A stretch of DNA of 64,000 nt from Narthecium ossifragum (GCA_963920575.1 OY986973.1:1488001-1552000), one strand, 5' to 3'. Shown: positions 1 to 12,371, numbered from the stretch's first letter. Translations and numbers: made by a program. Notes: generated by a model not told the origin, from the sequence alone.

Positions 1-801
1 TAATAGAGACGGACGTAATACTTGACCTGGGAGAAATACATAAGCAACTCTATCCACACCTGGACCTTTTCCCCCTTAAATAAACAAACAAGTTATGAAT
101 TGAAACCATATTTTAGATCCAAAAAAGAAAAAGAGAAAATGAAGGTCAAAGTGTTAGACATCTTCATGGCGAACCGTTTTTTTTATCCGCGATCATTGAA
201 GTCAACTGTATTTTAGAGTCACATAAACCACGGTAACTACTACTCATCTGGATTATGTTCACAGAATGCAAGAAGACGTGTTTCCCAACTAAGCATGCCA
301 TTTTCTTCTCCTACTTTATGATCATAGACATACAACATTTGAAGTTGCCAAAAACCCTAAAGTTTCTCTTCCATGATGTCCCCAATACCATGACATTGTC
401 ATAGCTCCAGTGCATAAGGACAATTCAGGCCGCAACTAAGGCGGAGCATTGCCTTCACCTAATCAGATCATACATTGAACAAATCACTAGACACATTACA
501 CAACGCTCCCATGGAGGATTTAAAAAGTTGGAGACTTGAGCAGCTTTGGGATCTTCAACCTCCAAGACACTTCAATCATTAACTGGAAGAAAAATCTATG
601 AGCTGAGACGACCAACATTTAGAGGGGAAAATTATTATCCAACGAAACCTTTTTGGCAAACCGATAGTTGCATGACTGCAATTACTTGAGAGATCAATAG
701 CCAAAGGATTCGACGGGAAGCCAATGCTCACAAAGTTTGGTTTCCGTTTCCGTAAGAGAATACTAGGCATTGAGGATGAGAAAACGCCTAGCCCCCCCCT
801 C
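1..801. other. Intergenic, downstream of ZFPL1-like gene
   Basis: No gene is recognised here. The sequence is ordinary AT-rich DNA and must include the 3' untranslated region of the minus-strand ZFPL1-like gene, whose stop codon is at 802-804. The small open frames in this stretch show no recognisable domain. Confidence 0.5.
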
Positions 802-3800
802 TCATTGAGGCTCACCTTCCAGCATGTTCTGACCAAGACCACGCTGAGCCAACCGATAATACAGTATGCCCATTGTCGCCATACAGGCCCTGCATGAAGA
901 GAATATTGCCACAATCAGCTCGAGTTTAAATAACATTTTGCTCAGCAAAGTGTTCAAATTCTAGCACAGACACAACTAGGAAGCCTGAACCTACAAAATT
1001 GCCATGCTCAGCAAGATCTTCCTTGGATCCATCCTCGATGATCTGTGACGCCGTGTGCGTCCCTCTGGAGCATCTTCTTTACTATGTCCGTCTTTTCTCA
1101 AAGGTGCAGTCACGGGTAAAGTTGGGAGTGGATTTGACCAGAAAGGTAGCAGCCTCCTGAGAAACTTATGATGGAAAGGGCCTACATTGAGAGGGACAGT
1201 GTCTTAATATGGAGTTCCTTGCCATGTAATGGTCTTGACATAGAGCTTCCAGCACATAAACAAAGTCTAACTTGCAGTACAAAGTCCGTTGAGTTATATT
1301 CCAATTTCCTCTTTATCACCTTAGTTATGGAGATTATTATCTATATGGATGAATAGAAACTGAATTTACAGAGCAATCAACTAACATATGCTGCAGAATA
1401 CTGCATCCAGATACCATATAAATCCAAGACACATCATCATTCACTCCCCTTGCAAAAACACCCATGAGACCCATATTCGCAAAAGTCCTAGGAGAACCTA
1501 AAGCATGCAATTCATGGGGGAACGTTCAAGATCAAGTTTTAAATATTTACAACTAAATTGGCGATGTTCTTCCTCCATTACCAATAAACCACTCAGCAAA
1601 CAACATCCCTCCGTGTTTTAAGCCAAACCAAATAAACACCAGTCATTAAACCAACATAATTCACCTTGAATACAAATAGGCAAGCCTTAAACCACGAATG
1701 CTGTCAGGGACAAGTAAATGTGTGGGGCTCACAACTCTATATAATGGCAAACTATTCGTTTAGCAATAATAACTTACCTGAACACTAAGTACTATGAACA
1801 AACATTGATCAAAACCAGCAAGGAAACCGATGCAAATAAGGCTTGAAACTTCCTACTTTCATTTGTATAAAACATCTTCTTTTTCATCTAGGATCTGAAC
1901 ATGTAGTTTAAGAATTCATATTATAGCCTTTTTACAATCTGTCTCCAAGAACTTGTACACCTATAATATTTAGATAATAAAAGTTCCAGGGCGTCATTTT
2001 CAGGCTATGATCCAACATAAGAAACTGGCATATCTCCTGCATAAAAAAGTTTACCTAGGTGTCAATGGGTATGCCAAATAATTTCACACACCATAGGTCC
2101 ATAAGTAACCACTACACTAACTTCTGTGACACCAAAGTGGAGGATAAACCATATCTCACAGGCTTATGTGCATGCAAATCTACCTTGGACAAGGAGGGAA
2201 AAGAAAGTTATGGGTATATTTGGCTCTGGTGAAACCAGACCATGCAATAACCAATAACTCCTGAGACCAAATGGCCCTATTCAGTATTACTATGCACTAA
2301 GACTACTGATATGAAGAGGTAGATATAACTACTGAATGTACTAGATATACAGGTAACTGCTAGTAGATGTTGAAAAGCTTTATGAGAAAAGGTCATTACT
2401 AAGTGTAATGAACTAATAGAAAACTATGAAATAATAACAACCAGAGCAGAAATACACATTTCAAAAAATTGAATTAGGAAGCTTTCTGCATTTAGAATAA
2501 GGCAGCAGCTACAAAATAATGAAGGCATCGCAGAAATACATTTTAACAAACTCTGGTCCATCAAAGCCTCCAAAGCAATTGACTAGACAACCTTGATCAG
2601 TACCAAAAGAAGTTTGAGGTGGTTTATTCGTGTGCCACAACCAAGGACGACCATAGATTGCCGGGTAAGTGGAAGCAAACAAGACAATGGAAGAACAGAT
2701 TCAGAGTATCTTTTCACTTTAGAAAATTATACTAAGAGCGAAAATAGATATGTATACATCTAGCAAACCGTATTGGGCCGAATCTATGGCATCCCAACAT
2801 TTGATAGATAACAACAAAAATTGAAAGGGAAGATACTAGAATCCATGTAAACTTACCTCTTCTCGTGTACTTTTTATGGCCCCCATCTTCATCGTCATCA
2901 TAGTAAGAAATTTCAGAGTTTTGCCTATCAACATGGTAGGTACCCTTTCTTGTAGTAGCACCAGGCTGTGTGACATTAAAAGAGATGAATGCAGTCCATT
3001 AAGTATACAGAAGCACATGCAAAGACAGTCATGGGATACATAGCTCACGATATCACTTACACCGACTGGACTTGTGCTACCGGCGTCTTGGTTTGATGTG
3101 AAATGGTTTCCAAGACCAGGACCATCTATTTCAACAATATCTGGCTCTGAGACAATGGACAAACTCGTTCCTACTGCAGATGCAAAAACTTGAGCTGGAT
3201 AATTCTCTTCTTTATTGACAGATGATGATGGTAAGTTCGGATCATTTATAGAACCGAAGGAACTTGTACTTCCTTGTTCTCCGATATGAACAGCAGGCAA
3301 GCTGACAAGTGGAATCGAAGCAAAAGCAGGAGGCATATTATTGGTACGGGTCTCTGCTGCAGGCAACGTGACTAGATGATCTCCAAACACATTTTTCTCC
3401 ATCCCACTCTACAGTACATCAAAAGTTAAGAGGAATAAATGTCAGGGCTAATAACAACCATAAGAGTTATGAAAACTAGTACCGGATAAACAAAGAGAAT
3501 TTACAATAGAAATTACCAAAATAATTCCCTCCTTCAGTTTTGAGTGAAGACGAGATCCTGTATCTTTCATGCTTTTGGGAGGCCATATCTGCAACCAGCG
3601 AATGCTACTTAAAACACAAAACAATTTGAAATGCTAAAGTAAGTAAATTGAAATAACAATCTTTCTAATCTGACTGGTAACACTAAAATGTTCTTCCATT
3701 GCAAGGGGAAACTAATTTACATGGTTAATAAGATAAACGGTGCCAATACACACAGAATGTTCATGAAGATCCTCATTCAACATGGCCACTAATTTCAAGA

Positions 3801-5362
3801 AGAGATCACCCACTTTCCTCACCAACAATATTTTAACCTCTCACTGTCTACTGCAAACTCACTCAGACAATTAGAATAACTACAGGGCTACCTAATGAAT
3901 TATAGAGAGGTACTCCTAAGCAGGCTTACCCCCATGCAAACAATGCCATCCGCAAGTTTATTCAATACTTTGATCATCAAATAGATTTCTTAACAATAAG
4001 CATATTCCACTCAACACTACAAAGGGAAAAACGGGCAAAAACTGTGCATTATTTAAGTTATCGGGAATTTTCTTACAGGAGTTGAACATCCAGGACAAAC
4101 ATATCCTGCTGGGGCCGTATGAGGAGGAAAACTTTGAATGTGCGACACCAAGCATTCTGTATGCATGAGATCTGTAACAGAAAGCAAAGTAATAAGCCTA
4201 ATGTTAGACAGGATATAGCAGCCGTGATGAAAACAACCACAAGTCTTCACATACGTAAGCAACCCAATCGAGTGGTTCGAGAAGAGCTTGTGTCTTCAAG
4301 TGCAGCTTGGCAAACAGAACAAGTTGTGGGCCAATCATACTCTGCGTCAACTACCCAATCAGAGTATTTCTTGACCTGTAGCATTGAGGAGGTCAGTTCA
4401 ATAATGTGCCACTGTTCACAAGAAAGTAGACAATCTCTAGGCAGATGAACATAAAATCACAATATCATACACAAAATAAACAGAAAATTTGAAAGTCACA
4501 TTAAATTGAGTTATTCTGTGCTTTAAAAGAAAAGAAAAGCGGGTAATCAAACTAATATATCCACACTAACAAACAGATAGAACAGATAGTGCTCTATGGT
4601 CTTCAGACAAGAATCAAGCTAGAGCAGAATATTAGTGAAAACTACTCGTCATCATACAGTCAGATGATCAAATAAACCATAGCCAACAACCTCCCTTTCT
4701 CAACATCTTGCTCCTAGGGCTTGTGATAATGAAGACTTCTTCCCAGCTTATTGAGAAAATTATACATGTTCATACTATTGATTATTGAACCGTTGAGATA
4801 CGTGAGGTTCGCACACATGTCATGTCACACTACATCTCTATGTACTATCTCACAATGAAAATTGTTCATTGTGAATCCAAAGAATTCAGAATTCATGATA
4901 ATACGAAATTTCAGACCATTACCACACAGAATTGATGTTCCAGAAAGCAGATGCACTCCCCGCACACTGGGACCTTGTGGACGAAGCAGTAAAGCCTGGT
5001 CGCCTGAAACCAAAACCTCTCGATGTATCAGTCGTTAGCAAAGCAATCCCAAATACTCAAAGACTCCATCTCAGGACCAAATTGTTCCAAACGTGAGGCT
5101 ACATCCACTAGTCATAGAGCCTCATCCCGAACAGAAGAAGAGATCACAAGGATTTATAGATCCAACGAGATGCAATGTAATCATCTATCCAAGGCCCAGG
5201 TAACGATACTGACCAGCAGATCCAATTCAAGAACCAAGCAGGGTTTCTCTTCTATTCAACCAATTGAGCGATGTAGGATGTTTTTTTTCCCCGATCCATT
5301 GACTACAGTAGAACAAGATAGGGTGGAGACGGGAATACCTTCCGGCATTTGCAGACGACCAT
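802..5362 (-). CDS. ZFPL1: ZFPL1-type RING-like Golgi membrane protein
   Basis: Nine exons on the minus strand: 5362-5339, 5003-4923, 4375-4255, 4171-4077, 3588-3517, 3408-3061, 2965-2857, 1181-995 and 889-802. They total 1,125 nt and give 374 residues with GT-AG introns and matching phases. The protein opens MVVCKCRK, followed by a cysteine-rich segment (C14, H17, C22, C25, C27, H31, C34). A RING-like C3H2C3 set follows (C54, C57, C74, H76, H79, C82, C101, C104), with the family signature PPHTAPAGYVCPGC. The middle is Ser/Pro-rich. A hydrophobic helix at about 339-357 precedes a short tail ending GEPQ. Human ZFPL1 is an integral cis-Golgi protein that binds GM130; the plant role is inferred from that. 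Intron 7 is unusually long (1,675 bp). The start is the first in-frame ATG and gives the family's usual N-terminus. Confidence 0.95.
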
Positions 5363-7133
5363 CGCATCCGCCGAAGAATTCCGAGAGCAAGGATCCGGAC
5401 GACGGCTTAAGGGCTCGGAGATGCGTTTCGGGTGAGGCGAGAGCGATCGAGAGAGATAGAAAGAGATCTATCGAGGAAGGAGCAGTGGGCCGGAGAGACC
5501 TACGAGAGTGGCAGGTGCTCCTTGGTGGCAATGGAGACGACGAGCGGTGCTATAAAGAGCCGAGCGGATCCGTTTGGGTTCCATTTAACCGAGGGTGGGG
5601 AGTACACGGTACACCGTGAGGGAGCTCGGGATATAGAGGTTATATGGGCCGTTCGTTTCCGTATGTACAGCTGTGATTTGCGGATCGACGTCATGTGGAG
5701 TGTACCCGAATGGTGACGCAGTGGTCGAACGAGGAGCTGGAAAGGATTATTTGTTATAAAGTTCTAAAGCACTGCCCTGCCCTCTTTGTATGAACTGTTA
5801 ATGAATGGGCTTAAGTTGCAGTAAGATAACGGATAGTAGGTCCGGATCTTGAGGTGCATTTGGACGGTTTAACGGACACAATTGGAATATAGTCATAGTG
5901 ACCCGAGTATATACGATTTACAATAAAATGGTATAAACGATCTGTATTGAATTCAGTCGACTCAAATACTTTAGAAAAGAAAAGAACAATTTAGATATTA
6001 AATCTACTTCATTTTTTATTTTCCAACTCAAGGCCTTTTTGTGATTTTCTTCTGAATTCATAGCTTGTTTGGTAATGAAAACACAAAATGAGGTTCAGTT
6101 TGGATACTACGGTTTCTCTATACTACCATCATACTAACAGTTGACATCTAAACATATCTCATCCAACAGTTGAAATCATTAATATCAGAATCCCAGTCAA
6201 TAATTTATTAATGATGTGAACCGTTGAATGAGATCTAAACATATCTCATCTGTTGGTATTATGGTAGCATAGAGGAGCCGGCGGTAGCACTCAAACTGAA
6301 CTCCACGAAATGACCATAAATTATAAAACTAAAAATAAAATGGATTTAATATGCACAATTTTCTAAAGAAAAGGATGCAGGTCACCAAAACAGTTGCTTA
6401 TTTGTTGTGACCGTGGCCTCCATCTGTCCCAACAAGAACAACCACATGATCTGTGAGTCTGTGACACTCATCACATTTAAAGAATCATATTTAACACAAA
6501 AAATGTAGATGCAGCGTTGCTTTATCAGTAATCAGCTACTAATTGTGATGCAGCTGGCTAATCTGATAAAAAATAAATCGACAAAAGAAATCCAGGCAGA
6601 CAACATGTTATTATCCACAATAAGAAAGATAACTAAGTAACCTGCACAAGTATTAGGTCGAATATTTGCTTCATAGAATGGGTTTGACACTTCTTGACGT
6701 GAAGCTTCAACATCACTTACCCAGAAAATTGGTAATAGAGAACAAAAGATGGAAAACAAAGGGCAAAGGCCAACAGCTGCAGGGAAGAAATGAGTTTTAG
6801 GAAAGTTACCTGGTTGGTGGTATCGGTGTTTTTAGAATTCAGAGACAATAAGGTCAATACTCGCATGTCATTGTTGAAGAAACAAGGAACTAGGGTTCCA
6901 CTTTCAAACCTTACAAAAGGAACCACAGAATTTTGCAGGTTCTCATAGATAATGATCTAGATGCAACTAAGATCACCTTGGAACATATAACCATGTCGAA
7001 GAAATCACAAATCAATACAAAGCTTTGTTTTTAAGAGGTTCGTGTACCAAGGACCCTTGATTTCCTTGATCCTGATACACGTTGTTTCATTCAAGAAAGC
7101 TAAGCTGGGAAAATTGAAACATGCAACAATCGG
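5363..7133. other. Intergenic: ZFPL1 5' flank and APT 3' flank
   Basis: The 5363-5620 part is GC-rich and is probably the leader and promoter of the minus-strand ZFPL1-like gene. 6500-7133 probably contains the APT 3' untranslated region. No further gene is recognised. The open frames at 5023-5716 are antisense to or upstream of ZFPL1 and look like chance frames in GC-rich DNA. A MITE lies at about 6091-6303. Confidence 0.5.
6091..6303. mobile_element. MITE-like inverted-repeat element
   Basis: The two ends are imperfect inverted repeats: the left end GGTTCAGTTTGGATACTACG pairs with the right end ...TAGCACTCAAACTGAACT. The similarity runs inwards for about 40 bp on each side (TATACTACCAT against ATGGTAGCATA) and includes further inverted TCTAAACATATCTCAT blocks. 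There is no coding capacity. Size (about 210 bp) and structure fit a nonautonomous TIR element. The superfamily is not clear, because the flanking AAATGA direct repeat is a few bases out of register. Confidence 0.6.
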
Positions 7134-10100
7134 TCAAGTAGCTTTTACGAGGACAAAGAGTGGTCGCTCACCTAATCTCTCCCGGCCCTGCAGCAATAAA
7201 ATGAGGGTTGATTTATAAACAGAAAAAACGAGGCAGAAAAGATTTTCAGCAGTGTAACTATAAAGATTTGAAAAGAAAAGGAGATAAATCCCTATGGTCA
7301 AAAAGAATTTTGATGTCTTTTCTAAGCAATGAAAGGAAATCAATCCAAGCATCTGGGTCAGCTAAAAGTTCTTCTGCGGACTGTAAATGGCAACAGATCT
7401 TTTAGCTTCTCTTGTTTTGCTCGTGTACAACAGAAACACATGTGGTCGATACATATCTGTAAGGCAAATGCAGCACGGAAAATTGACATAGATAAAATGA
7501 AACTGCATTATCACAGTAAAGTGGCCCTTTCTATGGTGGACATGATTCTAGCAAGTACCTTAGGAAAGCAGAGGCGTGCAAAGTTGGGAGTATTTTCGCA
7601 TATGTACTACGCATAGATAGTGAATGTTACACAAAAGAGAACCTAATGAGGTAGCCGAACTGCTATATTAATTGAACTTTTCAATAACAGTCTTTATGCT
7701 GAAATAGGTTTTAAGAGAAAGAACTCGAGATATGCTCTCCAGAAAGGAAAAGCTTCAAGATATAAAAGCAGGTATTTACCTTTAGCTCTGGCAATTCTAT
7801 AAGACATGCACATTCGACTACCTCAGCCCCAACTCGTTCTGCAAGGAAGTATATCATGAGACAGAGAACAGATCCCAGAAATTACCCAGTGCAAATAAAC
7901 AAAGGAGTACTCTGTGCAAATCGGTCAATGCACGAGTTCCATTTATATGTCATACTGCCCCATATATAAAATTTAGCATTGTACATCAGATGTTCAGAGC
8001 TGTTCGCATTCTTAATGACTTAGTGCAGTTGAAATAACAAAGCCATCACTTTAAATTTTCTTAAGTCGTCTTAAAACAAAATCAGAATGGCAGTGTGCTC
8101 TTAGATCGATGCTTGTACAAGTCTGTTTAATACTGCGTGCGTCACGAATTGATAAGTAAATAATCACTTATGAAACACAAGCATGACAACATCCTTAACT
8201 GGAAGTATGCCCTCATCATGCTTTGTCCTTTTACCATGCTTGAATTTTTGCCAAGAAGGATCTCGTTTACGATGTTAACAAGAAGGATCAAGTGTAATGA
8301 TAGACTCAATTCAGAAAAGTGCAAAGGTAAGCAAGATGGAACTATATGTATCTCTAGAATTAAGATAATGAAGACAACAAAAGCCCAATAGCACTTCACA
8401 AAAAAAGATAGTAAAAGAGCAAAAGTACCAAGCAGATTAATTGCAGCACAGATAGTTCCTCCAGTTGCAATAAGATCATCAACAATAAGGGCTCGTTCTC
8501 CGGGCATAACAGCCCCCACATGCATCTCCATTCGGTCTGTACCATATTCTAATGAGTACTCCTCTGAAATAACTTCGCCTGAAAACCCGAGAGGTCATCA
8601 GCAGTTAGACACAGCCCCAGGAGACAGAATTTATATTTTGTAATCAGTCATATATCTGCAATGAACCACATTCCCACAAGTACAAAAGCATTGGAAAATG
8701 TGAAAATCAAATCAAATCTTGTGATTGCTATGGAGCAGCGGCGGCCTCAACCATTGCAGAATAACATGAAGTTAGGCTTATCTATGGCTACAATTTTTTC
8801 TACTTCCTGAGCAAGTTTCTGAATAACTGATCAACTTTTTAATGTTATATTGAAAAATGCCAATGGTGAATCGTTGATATACAATGGATGGTGATGATGG
8901 AATCAGAAAGTCTGATCTGAACTAATCTTCTCTTCATGGATGTTGACCTCTCTTTGAGGTGCAATCCAAGCAATCTCCTCTTCATCAATATTCTGATATT
9001 CTCACAACTAGAGTAACAGAATAGCAAGGACATTTGCATGTAGAGAAATTTACCAGGTAACTTCTTCGGTTTTCTCAGAGGGACAAACTTTGCTCCGAGT
9101 GCTAGTGCTATTGGGGGACCAAATATAAATCCCCGTGCTTCGATTCCTGCAAAAATTACAGATATCAAAACACAGTACCACAGAATCACTTGTATTTTTA
9201 GAAGATATATACAGTTGTGAACCCCACACCTCACAGGGTTGTATGTGATGCATGTCATTCTATTCGGAAAGGTAACCCAAGCAAGAGACGATGGACGCAA
9301 TGTAAGCATAGATACCAAGCATATACGCAACTGCTTACTGGTTATACATATTCCTGATAGAATTGACTGCTTGGTGGTTGCTGCATTATGATCGCTTAAG
9401 ATATTTCCATTTGCTAATGAAAAAATCCATATGAATTGCTATAATATTCTCCAACAACCATTTGTACATGAGATATGAAATAGCCAAAACTTAAAGCCCC
9501 ATTGAGGCATTGAAACCACTCCATGACTGTACTCTTAATCATTGCTCATTTACTCATTTGATCTGCGCGCCACAAATGTCAAGAATTGAAACTCAATCGT
9601 CATTTCATAGATCTAAGCGTGTCGACCACCAAGATCCGCAGCCCATGTAATGTTAGATGAAAAAAAATTAACTTTTACATACAGCAGGAGAAAGAGAAAT
9701 AAAACCATACCCGCAACAACCGAAATCTCTTTGTCTCTGTACCTCTCCACCAACAGATCTATAGTATCCCGGAACGCCTTCGGATCGAGGAGCAACGTCG
9801 TGATATCCTGAAACATGATCCCTGCACCAAATCCAAGCAAAATCAAAGACAAGCCCCCACATATCCAATCGATCTCCCGGCTGAAAGAAAACACACCAAA
9901 ACCCAGATCCCAACCCAATTCCTCTCATCTAAAACCAAGTAAGGTTTACCAGGCTTGGGGAAGTCCGGGATAACGCGAATGGAAGACGCGATCCTGGGGA
10001 GGCGGTGGTCGGCGGCGACGCCGTCTTCAGAGGCCATGGCGCTAGCGGGGATGGCGGCGGCGAGGCTACGGCGACGGATATTACAGCGGAGAGACGGAGG

Positions 10101-10169
10101 GGTTCGGAGAGGAAAGGAGGGTAGGAGTGGGAGCGAGGTTAACGGCGTAGAGAAAGGGGATAATAGCAT
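7134..10169 (-). CDS. APT1: Adenine phosphoribosyltransferase, long form
   Basis: Six exons: 10169-9950, 9821-9711, 9146-9054, 8578-8429, 7838-7780 and 7187-7134, giving 687 nt and 228 residues with phases closing exactly. The enzyme salvages adenine by joining it to PRPP to form AMP; plant family members also convert cytokinin bases to nucleotides. The PRPP-binding loop [13 protein letters not shown] is at residues 171-183. The segment [12 protein letters not shown] and the purine-site region [10 protein letters not shown] are conserved. Residues 1-44 ([20 protein letters not shown]...) are Ser/Pro/Arg-rich with no acidic residue, which looks like a plastid transit peptide. A second ATG at residue 45 (MASEDG) would give a 184-residue cytosolic form of normal length. 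I chose the first ATG because the frame upstream is open and transit-like. Dual targeting is inference. Confidence 0.96.
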
Positions 10170-10183
10170 GCTAGATTAGATTC

Positions 10184-10723
10184 TGGAGGAGGAGGTCGAC
10201 CACCACGACTATCTCTTGCTGACTGGTGCTGTCAACGCTGGTGACGGCGATCGATCAAGGTCTGTCCACTGGTCAGATGGGTGCGTCTGTCTAAATTGCT
10301 AAGCCTAAATTGCTAAGCCTAAATTGCTAAGGACACCGACCTATTTCTTTTTTTTCTTATACTATCCTTGTCTTCAACCTTCCTTCCCCTCTCATTCTCT
10401 CCCCGGTCACCCTCTCCTCTCTCTCTCAATGGCCTTGTCCATCGCCGGCCTACAACCTCGACGTCGCCCCCCACCGACATGCTCTCTGTCGCCGAACACC
10501 GTGCCCGAAGCCACCGCCCCGTTCGTCTTCTCCGGCGTCTTCCCACGGCAACCCAAACCCGTCGCCTTTGTTCTCTAGATCCCGTTCCCCCGGCGTCCAT
10601 CCGACAGATCCACTCCGGTGGATATCTTCCCCATCGTCCTACGAACCTTTCTGCCACTATCCCGACCGCCGCCGCCGCCCCTACGCCGGCGATCCACTCC
10701 GGCGACTTCTCAGCCATCGGATC
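10184..10723. other. GC/CT-rich flank without recognised gene
   Basis: This stretch lies between the APT leader and the first TIR element. It starts with three tandem copies of a 14-bp unit, CTAAATTGCTAAGC, at 10291-10331. A pyrimidine-rich tract follows, then GC-rich DNA. Overlapping open frames exist on both strands, but all are low-complexity (Arg/Pro/Ser-rich) and none resembles a protein family. Confidence 0.5.
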
Positions 10724-10910
10724 TTTAAAAATCACATTTTAGTACCATGTGGTTTCATAACCTGGCAATTTAGTCCTCACCCTCAAACAGCGTTAGCCTT
10801 ACTCACGGAAAACCGGTCACGTGCGTGGCACGTGACCGGTTTCACCCGTTCTCGCGCGAGCAAAACGGCGGCGCCACCAGTCTCCCCGAACCCAAAGCCC
10901 CGGGTGACCC

Positions 10911-11022
10911 CTGGGTCCACACTCGACCCGAAGCAGCTCACAGCCCTGCAATCCCTGGGGTTCCCGATCACCCGAGACCCCTGCTCCGTCCCCTCCCCTC
11001 ACGACAACGCCACCGCCTGCAA
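10911..11022 (+). pseudogene. Fragment resembling an LRR receptor N-terminus
   Basis: In one plus-strand frame this stretch reads LDPKQLTALQSLGFP followed by DPCSVPSPHDNATACN. This is like the N-terminal capping region of plant leucine-rich-repeat receptor-like proteins. It is cut off on both sides inside TIR element A and has no start codon or LRRs of its own. The assignment rests on pattern alone and is uncertain. Confidence 0.4.
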
Positions 11023-11318
11023 TCTCGCCATCCCCTCCTCCGCTCCTTCTCCTGCCCCGCGCGAGCAAAACCGTCCCGCGCGGACAAGCTCTCCGTCCTC
11101 TCAACTCTCCCCCTCCGCGTCCCCACCCCTCCTGTCTCCAAGCCCCTCTTCCAAAACCCATCTCCAGCCCCACCTCCGCCTCCTTCTCCTCTCCCCCCTC
11201 TCCTCCAAGACCTCCTCCTCCCCCACCCATCCTCGACACACCCTCGTCGTCCCTTCCGCCGCAGCTCTCGCTCCCCTGATGTTACCGTGGACGAGCCCAG
11301 AGGGGATCGATCGCCCTC

Positions 11319-11387
11319 GTGGAGGAGGACGTTGGAGGCCTTGATGTTACCGTGGACGAGCCCAGCTACGCCGTGGAGGTGCGCCAT
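11319..11387 (-). pseudogene. Receptor-like kinase catalytic-loop fragment
   Basis: On the minus strand this reads MAHLHGVAGLVHGNIKASNV followed by LLH. That is the catalytic-loop region of LRR receptor-like kinases of the HGN(I/L)K type, where HRD is replaced by HGN, as in atypical or inactive kinases. Only about 23 residues survive. A 22-bp piece of it (the LVHGNI segment) is repeated once more just downstream in the same orientation. It lies in TIR element A in the opposite orientation to the adjoining GRL fragment, so the two came from different genes or were inverted after capture. Confidence 0.7.
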
Positions 11388-11422
11388 CGCCGGCGAGTAG
11401 GAAGGGGAGGTGGCGCGCGGTC

Positions 11423-12035
11423 ATGTCATGGTCCCTCTTCATCCTCCTCGGCGTCGTCGGCGTCCCACTTCATCCAGGCCTACGCGCACAACCAGCGCGC
11501 GTACGACGTGGTGGTGCATCTCTCCCTCACCACCGCCTCCGCCCTGTCCTACATTTGCCTCTCCGCCTTCGTCCGCCGCTACGGCCTCCGCCGCTTCCTC
11601 TTCCTCGACAAGCTCGTCAGCGAGAGTGACCGCGTCCGTCAGGGATACACTTCCCAGCTCAACCGCTCCTTCACCCTCCTCTCCCTGTTCGTCATGCCCT
11701 GCTTCGCCGCCGAGTGCGGATATAAGGTACTGCTCGGGGTCGAGGCGGACGCCGTTCGTGGGGAACCCCGTGGTGGGCGACGCGGTGGCGTGCGCGCTGG
11801 AGCTACCCCGTGGATGGCCATATTCTTGCTGGTGTGCGTGTTGTTCCGGCTGAGCTGCCACCTGCAGATCCTGAGGCTGCAGAACTTTATGGCCGTCTTC
11901 GAGGAGGAGTCCGACGTGGCCACCGTGCTGCGGGAGCATCTCCAAATCCGCCGCCAGCTCCGGGGCATCAGCCACCGGTACCGGGCTTTCATCATCTCCG
12001 TCCTGTCGCTCGTCACCGTCAACCAGTTGCCATGG
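11423..12035 (+). pseudogene. Captured DUF3537 (gustatory-receptor-like, GRL) gene fragment
   Basis: Conserved blocks of the plant DUF3537/GRL multi-pass membrane family follow in order but hop between frames. MSWSLFILLGVVGVP is in one frame. AYDVVVHLSLTTASALSYIC and YGLRRFLFLDKL to CFAAECGYK are in a second. RRTPFVGNPVVGDAVACALEL is in a third. LVCVLFRLSCHLQILRLQNF to RHRAFI-like residues return to the second. At least three frameshifts break it, and the N- and C-terminal ends are missing, so it cannot encode the membrane protein. GRL proteins are distant plant relatives of insect gustatory/odorant receptors. The retained exon order shows genomic capture into TIR element A. An uninterrupted 286-codon frame (11319-12179) overlaps it but only partly matches the family. 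Confidence 0.8.
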
Positions 12036-12371
12036 TCACCCTCTTCAATGCCTTCAGCTTCCCTCACCGTCCAACGAACTCGACGAGGAAGCCGGCGACA
12101 AGGGGCGACGTCCGGCGAATGCTCTCTCTCCCCCACGCGTATCTCTCTCTCTCTCCCCCCACGTCAGCAAAACCGGTGAAAATAGTCAAAATAGATGAAA
12201 CCAGTCAAAATTAAGTACGGTGACTGGTTTGCTGTGACTCAGCCTAACGGCGTCTGTTGGTTTGGATTAAATTGCCAGGTTATGAAACCACATGGTACTA
12301 AAATGTGATTTTTAAAGATGAGGGTAGTAGAATGATAATACCTGAAACTACATGGTATCAAAATGTATTTT

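Larger units (their letters stand above)
10724..12321. mobile_element. TIR element A carrying captured gene fragments (Pack-type)
   Basis: The ends are about 50-bp inverted repeats. The left end reads TTTAAAAATCACATTTTAGT and continues ACCATGTGGTTTCATAACCTGGC; the right end is its reverse complement, ending at about 12321. The interior is GC-rich and holds fragments of at least two unrelated host genes: a receptor-kinase segment on the minus strand and a DUF3537/GRL segment on the plus strand. A probable LRR receptor N-terminus is a third. No transposase is present. Gene capture by a nonautonomous TIR element is typical of Pack-MULEs, but I see no clear 9-bp target duplication, so the superfamily stays open. 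A diverged partial copy of the terminus (12343-12375) lies just outside the right end. Confidence 0.75.

Noticed and set aside
5023..5716. Plus-strand frames of 198 and 94 codons
   Set aside because: They run antisense over the first exon, leader and first intron of the ZFPL1-like gene and show no domain.
10568..11344. 258-codon Pro/Ser/Arg-rich frame
   Set aside because: Low-complexity frame open by GC bias, with several overlapping frames on both strands; it spans the outer flank and the TIR of element A.
11319..12179. 286-codon open frame as a real gene
   Set aside because: It crosses captured fragments in TIR element A, matches the DUF3537 family only in part, and conserved blocks continue in the other frames. 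It is a frameshifted relic in GC-rich DNA.
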